A DNA stretch of 52,432 nt from Calditrichota bacterium (GTDB lineage Bacteria; Electryoneota; RPQS01): positions 1 to 52,432 of the forward strand of contig JACJWA010000004.1 in NCBI GenBank assembly GCA_020637395.1, written 5' to 3'. The position numbers were made by a program, and so were the translations under genes. Shown here piece by piece: positions 45,796-52,432 of the stretch (position 1 is its first letter; each line of letters opens with the position of its first letter). A model generated the notes under the pieces. The model searched no databases. It worked only from the letters and a program-made list of their open reading frames with translations, and was not told where the DNA came from.

Positions 45796-47495
45796 TCTCA
45801 GCAATCCGGCGGCTGTTTGAAGTCTGCATTCTGCTTTGGGGCGTGCAGGCTTTTGCGCAACTCTCGCCCGGTGACCTGTCCAAGCATCATGCCGGTCTCG
45901 AAGGGCTGAACAACTGCACGCAATGCCACGAGCTGCGCAAAGAAGTCAACAGCAAGCTCTGCCTGACGTGCCACACGGCGATCGAGCAGCGGATCACAGC
46001 CTCGAAAGGGTATCACAGCTCGACGGAGGTGAAAACCTCTGCCTGCGCGAAGTGCCATCCCGAGCACTTCGGACGCGATTTCGAGATTGTGCATTGGAAG
46101 GACGGCAAGGAAAAGTTCGATCATGCGGCGACCGGCTGGGAATTGATTGGCGCACATTCGCGAGCTGGCTGCCGCCAGTGTCACATCGAGGCGCTGATTG
46201 CGGACAAACAGATTCTGTCGGACAAGAACTTGAGTCGAGAGCGAACCTATCTGGGACTTGGAACCGCCTGTCTAGATTGTCACGCGGATGAGCACGTCGG
46301 TCAACTTGGGACAAACTGCGCGCAGTGCCACACTCAGGAAGCCTGGAAACCGGCGCAGAACTTTTCGCACGATAGCACAAGTTACCCGCTCACGGGAAAG
46401 CATTTTGAAGCACAATGTGCAAAGTGCCATGAAGCGATTGGAACCCCGGCACTCGGTGCAAAAGGCAAGATTGAGAAGCGCGAGAACTCCGGAATCTATG
46501 CCAAATACAAGGGGTTGAAGTTCGAAAACTGCACTCCCTGCCACCGCGATGTGCACGAGAACCGGTTTGGTGCGGATTGTGCGAGTTGTCATAACACGTC
46601 GGGCTTTGACCAGATTGCCGATCGGAATTTCGATCACGCCAAGACAGGCTATCCTTTGGCAGGTAAGCACATCGCTGTCGCGTGCGCGAAGTGCCACATC
46701 AGTGGAAAAAATACCGACCCCGTGGCTCATGCGGCGTGCGCCGATTGCCACAAAGACACACACAAAGGTCAGTTTACAGATCGAGCGGGAGGAAGCGCCT
46801 GCGAAGCCTGCCACACGGTTGAGGGTTTCCTGCCCGCGCGCTATTCTATTCAGGATCACGAACAGAGCAGATATCCGCTGACCGGCAGCCATCTTGCAGT
46901 CCCCTGTTTTGTCTGTCACGCGCAGATAATGGACACCAAAGGAAACTCATACGCGCAATTTGATTTTGCCGACCAGAGTTGCAAGGGGTGCCACGAGGAT
47001 ATTCATCGCGGGCAGTTGGACAAGTTTATCGGTGAAAGCGGCTGTGAGTTCTGCCACAACACAGAAACCTGGCACAAAGTCACCTTTGACCACGCCAAGA
47101 CGAAGTTCCCTCTGATCGGAAAGCATGAATCCACGGAGTGCATGGGCTGTCACATCATCGAGAATCCCGGCACGGACGTCGAGCTGATGCGCATGTCGCC
47201 GCTGGCGCAAGAATGCGCGCTTTGTCACAAAGATCCGCATGCCGGACAGTTTCTGAGCGAAGGGGTGCAGGAGCTGTCTTGCAAGCCATGTCACACGCCG
47301 GCGGATTGGAAGCAGCTTCTGTTTGATCACAACCGCGACGCGAAGTGGGCTTTGGACGGAGCGCACGCCAAGGTTGCGTGCTCCAAGTGTCATCCGCGGG
47401 CCGAGAACCCGGACGGCACGTCACATGTGCGATACAAACCGCTGAGCAGTGCCTGCTCAGACTGTCACGCCGGAACGCCGCAAGAACAAGAATGA
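45792..47495 (+). CDS. 20-heme c-type cytochrome
   Basis: 567 aa starting at GTG 45792, which overlaps the TPR stop (GTGA); earlier in-frame starts lie inside the TPR gene. Signal peptide about 1-24 (FEVCILLWGVQAFAQ). I count 20 CXXCH motifs, from CTQCH near residue 42 to CSDCH near the end, all canonical. Repeats alternate with FDHAKT-(Y/F)PL-GKH segments whose His residues may be the distal ligands. CHxDxHxGQ blocks recur (as in decaheme DmsE/MtrA-like families). Ends four bases into the giant cytochrome gene. Periplasmic; likely the link between the membrane cytochrome b and the giant cytochrome. Confidence 0.92.
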   Translation: MISAIRRLFEVCILLWGVQAFAQLSPGDLSKHHAGLEGLNNCTQCHELRKEVNSKLCLTCHTAIEQRITASKGYHSSTEVKTSACAKCHPEHFGRDFEIVHWKDGKEKFDHAATGWELIGAHSRAGCRQCHIEALIADKQILSDKNLSRERTYLGLGTACLDCHADEHVGQLGTNCAQCHTQEAWKPAQNFSHDSTSYPLTGKHFEAQCAKCHEAIGTPALGAKGKIEKRENSGIYAKYKGLKFENCTPCHRDVHENRFGADCASCHNTSGFDQIADRNFDHAKTGYPLAGKHIAVACAKCHISGKNTDPVAHAACADCHKDTHKGQFTDRAGGSACEACHTVEGFLPARYSIQDHEQSRYPLTGSHLAVPCFVCHAQIMDTKGNSYAQFDFADQSCKGCHEDIHRGQLDKFIGESGCEFCHNTETWHKVTFDHAKTKFPLIGKHESTECMGCHIIENPGTDVELMRMSPLAQECALCHKDPHAGQFLSEGVQELSCKPCHTPADWKQLLFDHNRDAKWALDGAHAKVACSKCHPRAENPDGTSHVRYKPLSSACSDCHAGTPQEQE

Positions 47496-50400
47496 AATCA
47501 AGACGAGCAGAATCACATCCGCACTCCCGCAAGCTATGGCTGCTTGTCGGGTGTCTTGTGCTGCTGTTCGCCCGCACGCTTCCCGCGCAGCAGAGTCCGC
47601 ACGGACAATTGTCTCTCGATTGTCAAACCTGTCACACGACGACCGGATGGAAGGAGTTACGAGCCGAGAGCTTCTTCAATCACGACTCGTTGACCCAATT
47701 CCCACTCGTGGGGCGTCACGCGGGCGTGCGTTGCATCGAGTGTCACGCGTCGTTGGTGTTCGCCGACGCGGAGACGCAGTGCCTGGAGTGTCACACAGAC
47801 GTGCATCGCGGACAGTTTGACAACGACTGCTCCAAGTGTCACACACCAAGGGAATGGATAGATCGCTCCTCGTTTGAGCAGATGCATGATGCCACGCGCT
47901 TTCCGTTGGTGGGACTGCACCGCGATTTGGATTGTCAGGCGTGTCACGCGAACGGACAGTACGTGGCGCTTCCGGTCACCTGCGGCGGCTGTCACCAGGA
48001 GCAGTTTGCGGCGACCACGGAGCCTGACCATGAAGTTGCCGGATTTCCCTTGGACTGTCAGCAATGCCATTCGGTGACTCAGGCGGAGTGGAAGGGCGCC
48101 GTCTTCTCGCATCCGGAACAATTCCCGTTGACGGGCGGCCATGCGATCAGCAACTGCCTCTCATGTCATGCGGGCGGTTTTGCCAACACGTCGTCCACTT
48201 GCTCTGAGTGCCATCAGGCGGATTACGATCAGACTGAAAACCCGCACCACGAAGCTCCGGCTTTTCCGACGGCCTGCCAGGAGTGTCACACGATAAATGC
48301 CTGGCAGCCTGCGCAGTTTGCGAGGCACAACGAGACAGCTTTCCCGCTGACTGGTGCGCACGTGCAGACGGACTGTGCGCAATGCCACGTCGGCGGACAA
48401 TATACCGGCACGCCGTCCGCATGTGTTGAGTGCCACGAAGAAGATTACAACGGCGTTACGGATCCGGTGCACACGCCCGAGCTCTTTCCGACGAATTGCG
48501 AGTCCTGTCACTCGACGGCGGAATGGGCCAATGCGACGTTCGGGAATCATGATCTGACGGCGTTCCCGTTGACTGGCGCGCATGTTCAGACCAATTGTCT
48601 GGAATGTCACGCGAGTGGATACGCGGAGACTCCGACGGACTGCTGGTCTTGTCATGAAGCGCAGTACAACGAAGCAGAGAATCACCTCGCGCAAGGCTAT
48701 CCGCAGGACTGCGCGCAATGCCACAACACGAGCGATTGGCAGGAAGCCAGCTTTTCGCACGATGCGACCCAGTTCCCCTTGACGGGTGCGCACGTTCAAA
48801 CCAATTGCCTCGATTGCCACGTAGGCGGCGTGTTTCAGGGTACGCCCATAGACTGCTGGTCGTGCCACGAGGAAGACTACAATGGTGTGACTGATCCCAA
48901 TCATGTCACCGAGCAGTATCCGCAGAACTGTGCCGTCTGCCATACGACGGAGACTTGGACCGGCGCGACGTTCGATCATAACAATACGCAGTTCCCGTTG
49001 ACGGGTGCGCATCTACAGACGAACTGTCTGGAGTGTCACGCAAGCGGCTACGAGGGTACGCCGACGGACTGTTGGTCGTGCCACGAAGCGGATTACAACG
49101 ACGCCGAAGACCACGTCCAACAGCAATATCCTCACGACTGCGCGATGTGCCACAACACGTCCGATTGGGATGATACGAGTTTCGATCACAACAATACGCA
49201 GTTCCCACTGACCGGCGCGCATCTACAGACAAACTGTCTCGAGTGCCATGCCGGCGGCTACGAGGGTACGCCGACGGACTGTTGGTCGTGCCACGAAGCG
49301 GATTACAACGACGCAGAAGACCACGTCCAGCAGCAGTTCCCGCACGATTGCGCGATGTGCCACAACACATCCGATTGGGACGAGACGAGCTTCAATCACA
49401 GCAACACGCAGTTCCCGCTGACGGGCGCGCATCTACAGACGAACTGTCTGGAGTGTCACGCAAGCGGCTACACGGGCACGCCGACGGACTGTTGGTCGTG
49501 CCACGAAGCGGATTACAACGACGCGGATGACCACGTCCAGCAGCAGTTCCCGCACGACTGCGCGATGTGTCACAACACATCCGATTGGGACGAGACGAGT
49601 TTCAATCACAGCAACACGCAGTTCCCACTGACGGGTGCGCATCTACAGACTAACTGTCTCGAGTGTCACGCGAGTGGCTACGAGGGCACACCCACGGATT
49701 GTTGGTCCTGTCACGAAGCGGATTACAATGATGCGGATGACCACGTCCAGCAGCAGTTCCCGCACGATTGCGCGATGTGTCACAACACATCCGATTGGGA
49801 CGAGACGAACTTCAATCACAGCAACACGCAGTTCCCACTGACGGGCGCGCATGTGCAGGCAAATTGTCTGGAGTGTCACGCAAGCGGCTACGAGGGCACA
49901 CCCACGGATTGCTGGTCATGTCATCAGGAAGACTACAATGATGCCGATGATCATGTTCAAGACAACTATCCGCACGATTGCGCGCTGTGCCACAACACAT
50001 CCGATTGGGATGATGGAGACTTCAATCACGACAATACTCAATTCCCGCTGACCGGAGCGCACCGCAATCAAAATTGCGGAGAGTGTCATGTGAATGGACA
50101 ATTCGAGGGCACGCCGACGGACTGCTGGTCCTGTCATCAGGAAGACTACAATGATGCCGATGACCATGTCGAAGAGAACTTCCCGCACGACTGTTCTCAG
50201 TGTCACAACACGAATGACTGGGAGGACGACCGCTTCACTCACGAGCACACGGATTTCCCGCTCCTGGGCGCGCATGCGACAGCCCACTGCTCTGCCTGTC
50301 ACACGGGTGGAAATTACAGCCCATTGCCGATGGAATGCGTGGCGTGCCACCAGCAGGACTTCGAGAACTCCATGGATCCTGATCACGGCGCGGCAGGATT

Positions 50401-52432
50401 TGGCACCACGTGCTCGGAGTGTCACGGAGTAGAGACGTGGAGTGACGGCAGCTTTGACCATTCGCAAACTGAGTTTCCGCTGGTCGGAGCGCATGTGGGG
50501 CCGTCCTGTGCGGCGTGTCACACGGCCGGTCCGTACAGCGAAACGACCATGCTATGTGCGGAGTGTCATCAGGCAGATCTCGCCGGTGCCGCGGATCCCG
50601 ATCACTCTTCTTCCGTTTTTGAAACGGATTGTGCAGGCTGCCACACGCCAACGGGCTGGCATGACGCCACCTTTGATCATGCGCTTGCTTCATTCCAGTT
50701 AACGGGCGCGCATCTCACCGCAGAGTGTCTGAGCTGTCACGGCGAGGGATTCAGCGGAACACCGGACAATTGTATCGAGTGCCACTTGGCGGACTTCAAT
50801 GGGGCAGCGAACCCCGATCACGTCGGCGGCAGCTACTCGCAGAATTGTGAACAGTGTCACTCCACGGTGGAGTGGGACAATGCCGATTTCAATCATGAGT
50901 TGAGCGAGTTTCCGTTGACCGGCGCACACCTCGCGGTGGCGTGTCTTGAGTGCCACGTCGGAGGGACCTATTCCGGTACTCCGCAAGAGTGTATCGCCTG
51001 CCATGAAGAAGACTTTATGTCCGCCACGGATCCGAATCATGGCGATGCCGGGTTTTCGTCCAATTGCACCGAGTGCCACAGCACGAGCGAGTGGAGCGCC
51101 GGGACCTTCAATCATAGCGAAACCGGTTTCGACCTGGTTGGCGCGCATCTCGAACCCACTTGCGCGCAGTGCCACACGTCCGGGCCGTATGAAAACACGT
51201 TGCCGGAATGCATCAGCTGCCACCTCGAAGACTTTGAGACCTCAGTGGCTCCGAATCATAGTCTGGCGGGCTACCCGATCAACTGTGATATGTGTCACGC
51301 ACCGACGGCATGGGAAAACGCGCAGTTTGATCACTCTGCCAATGACTTCCCATTGACCGGAGCGCACGCGCAAGCGAACTGCGCGGCCTGCCATGCAGGC
51401 GGCGTGTTTGACGGGCTTGAAACGGCGTGTGTGAGCTGTCACGCGGCGGATGTTGCGGCGGCAGAGAACCCGGACCATGCGGCGGCGGGATTTGGAACGG
51501 CGTGCGCGGAGTGCCATACGACCACCAATTGGTCTGCTGAATATGATCACTCGGCGACCGGATTCGCTTTGGTGGGCGCACATATCGGACCTTCCTGCGC
51601 GGAATGTCATTCAGGCCCATCCTACGCCGCGACGTCGAGCGAGTGCCTATCTTGTCATGAAGCGGATTACGCAGAGGCAGACGATCCTCCGCACGCGGGA
51701 CAATATCCAACAACCTGTGCAGAGTGTCACAACACTTCTGCATGGGACGATGCGGAGTTCGACCACGTTCAGACAGGATTCCCGTTGACCGGCTCGCATG
51801 TCGCGGCAAACTGCGCGCAATGCCATGTCGGCGGAGTGTTTGCGGGCCTCGAGACGGCGTGCTTGGCCTGTCACTCTTCCGACTATCAAGGCACGGGCAG
51901 CCCGGTTCACAGTCTGGCGGGATTTGGGACAAACTGCGAAGTTTGCCATACAACGGTTCAATGGCAGGACGCGGACTTCGATCACGATCTCACGAGTTTC
52001 CCGCTGACGGGATCCCATATCGAGGCAGCGTGTCTGGCATGTCATTCGAGCGGACAATATGACGGGCTTCCGTCGCAGTGCGCCGCGTGTCACTTAACGG
52101 ATTACCAAGGCGCGGAAGATCCTGACCATGTCGGCAGCAGCTTTTCGCCGGACTGCGCGCAGTGTCATGTGACGACGGAGTGGTCTATTGCGACTTATGA
52201 CCACACGCTCTCCGATTTTCAGTTGACGGGAGCGCATGTGACCGCAAATTGCCAGCAGTGTCACGCAACAGGTTTCACGGGCACGCCGTCTGCCTGTTTC
52301 AGTTGCCATGCGGGCGACTACTTTGGCGCGGACAATCCGGAGCATGATCTCCCGGCTTTCAGTCATACTTGCCAGCAATGTCACAACACAAGCAACTGGG
52401 ACGACGCAGACTTTGATCACTCTCTTTCGGAC
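47492..52432 (+). CDS. Giant multiheme c-type cytochrome, at least 67 hemes (3' end outside window)
   Basis: The frame opened by ATG 47492 (overlapping the previous stop, ATGA) has no stop codon up to the last base, so at least 1647 aa. Signal peptide about 14-33 (WLLVGCLVLLFARTLPAQQ). By hand translation I count 67 CXXCH motifs and no other heme motif type. After an N-terminal region of seven, the protein becomes a chain of modules of about 70 residues with three hemes each: FDH-x-FPLTGAH, CLECH-GG, GTP-DCWSCH-DYN, CA-CHNT-W. The His in FDH and GAH are likely distal ligands. No membrane segment other than the signal is seen. It would form an extended heme wire in the periplasm or outside the cell. 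Confidence 0.93.
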   Translation, partial: MKSRRAESHPHSRKLWLLVGCLVLLFARTLPAQQSPHGQLSLDCQTCHTTTGWKELRAESFFNHDSLTQFPLVGRHAGVRCIECHASLVFADAETQCLECHTDVHRGQFDNDCSKCHTPREWIDRSSFEQMHDATRFPLVGLHRDLDCQACHANGQYVALPVTCGGCHQEQFAATTEPDHEVAGFPLDCQQCHSVTQAEWKGAVFSHPEQFPLTGGHAISNCLSCHAGGFANTSSTCSECHQADYDQTENPHHEAPAFPTACQECHTINAWQPAQFARHNETAFPLTGAHVQTDCAQCHVGGQYTGTPSACVECHEEDYNGVTDPVHTPELFPTNCESCHSTAEWANATFGNHDLTAFPLTGAHVQTNCLECHASGYAETPTDCWSCHEAQYNEAENHLAQGYPQDCAQCHNTSDWQEASFSHDATQFPLTGAHVQTNCLDCHVGGVFQGTPIDCWSCHEEDYNGVTDPNHVTEQYPQNCAVCHTTETWTGATFDHNNTQFPLTGAHLQTNCLECHASGYEGTPTDCWSCHEADYNDAEDHVQQQYPHDCAMCHNTSDWDDTSFDHNNTQFPLTGAHLQTNCLECHAGGYEGTPTDCWSCHEADYNDAEDHVQQQFPHDCAMCHNTSDWDETSFNHSNTQFPLTGAHLQTNCLECHASGYTGTPTDCWSCHEADYNDADDHVQQQFPHDCAMCHNTSDWDETSFNHSNTQFPLTGAHLQTNCLECHASGYEGTPTDCWSCHEADYNDADDHVQQQFPHDCAMCHNTSDWDETNFNHSNTQFPLTGAHVQANCLECHASGYEGTPTDCWSCHQEDYNDADDHVQDNYPHDCALCHNTSDWDDGDFNHDNTQFPLTGAHRNQNCGECHVNGQFEGTPTDCWSCHQEDYNDADDHVEENFPHDCSQCHNTNDWEDDRFTHEHTDFPLLGAHATAHCSACHTGGNYSPLPMECVACHQQDFENSMDPDHGAAGFGTTCSECHGVETWSDGSFDHSQTEFPLVGAHVGPSCAACHTAGPYSETTMLCAECHQADLAGAADPDHSSSVFETDCAGCHTPTGWHDATFDHALASFQLTGAHLTAECLSCHGEGFSGTPDNCIECHLADFNGAANPDHVGGSYSQNCEQCHSTVEWDNADFNHELSEFPLTGAHLAVACLECHVGGTYSGTPQECIACHEEDFMSATDPNHGDAGFSSNCTECHSTSEWSAGTFNHSETGFDLVGAHLEPTCAQCHTSGPYENTLPECISCHLEDFETSVAPNHSLAGYPINCDMCHAPTAWENAQFDHSANDFPLTGAHAQANCAACHAGGVFDGLETACVSCHAADVAAAENPDHAAAGFGTACAECHTTTNWSAEYDHSATGFALVGAHIGPSCAECHSGPSYAATSSECLSCHEADYAEADDPPHAGQYPTTCAECHNTSAWDDAEFDHVQTGFPLTGSHVAANCAQCHVGGVFAGLETACLACHSSDYQGTGSPVHSLAGFGTNCEVCHTTVQWQDADFDHDLTSFPLTGSHIEAACLACHSSGQYDGLPSQCAACHLTDYQGAEDPDHVGSSFSPDCAQCHVTTEWSIATYDHTLSDFQLTGAHVTANCQQCHATGFTGTPSACFSCHAGDYFGADNPEHDLPAFSHTCQQCHNTSNWDDADFDHSLSD
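48992..50041 (+). repeat. Five tandem 210-bp units inside the giant cytochrome gene
   Basis: Units begin at 48992, 49202, 49412, 49622 and 49832 (each at TTCCC.CTGAC), with exactly 210 bases, 70 codons and three CXXCH per unit. Units are close to identical at DNA level, differing mostly at third positions and a few substitutions; the flanking modules are clearly diverged. This indicates recent duplication or gene conversion. Confidence 0.95.

Noticed and set aside
48992..50041. Regular repeats as a CRISPR array
   Set aside because: The 210-bp units are contiguous coding modules with heme motifs and no spacers.

Overview
The window looks like a chromosomal contig of a strict anaerobe from an uncultured lineage of the FCB superphylum. 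Pointers are a C-terminal type IX secretion (Por/T9SS) sorting domain, many Asp-rich lipoproteins, ferredoxin-centred energy genes and very large multiheme cytochromes. The phylum is an inference; no rRNA gene is present.

Layout. 1-8047: the 3' part of an sppA-type signal peptide peptidase, a secreted lysyl-endopeptidase-like protease with PPC-like repeats, then on the minus strand a decaheme-class cytochrome lipoprotein and a double-rhodanese lipoprotein. The cytochrome gene has one in-frame UGA between its exported N-terminus and its main heme domain, followed by a SECIS-like hairpin. 8734-23468: a tightly overlapping plus-strand operon, korDABC - nfnAB - nuoA,B,CD,H,I,J,K,L,M,N. It pairs 2-oxoacid:ferredoxin oxidoreductase and the electron-bifurcating NfnAB transhydrogenase with a complex I that lacks the NADH module (no nuoE, nuoF or nuoG). 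23515-28343: a 2[4Fe-4S] ferredoxin, a full-length pyruvate:ferredoxin oxidoreductase and a dihydroorotate-dehydrogenase-like protein. Together these make reduced ferredoxin the likely hub of metabolism.

28518-29013: a small membrane protein whose stop codon lies inside tRNA-Val, then tRNA-Asp. The 3' half of tRNA-Asp recurs at 35319 (near-identical) and, heavily decayed, at 42558. The two intervals look like accessory modules stacked at the tRNA. The first (29306-35093) encodes an arylsulfotransferase-like protein, an FGE/SUMF1-fold lipoprotein, a CotH/lamin-tail protein with a dockerin and a T9SS tail, and a cohesin-like lipoprotein: a possible non-cellulosomal surface assembly. The second (35486-42269, minus) encodes a TonB-dependent receptor, a YfiR/DUF4154 protein and two histidine kinases. 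No integrase is visible.

43031 to the end: an operon for long-range electron transfer, comprising a membrane cytochrome b-like protein, a membrane-anchored ferredoxin/FAD/NAD(P) oxidoreductase, a TPR protein, a 20-heme cytochrome and a giant cytochrome with 67 CXXCH motifs before the window ends with the frame still open. Part of it is built from nearly identical 210-bp units.
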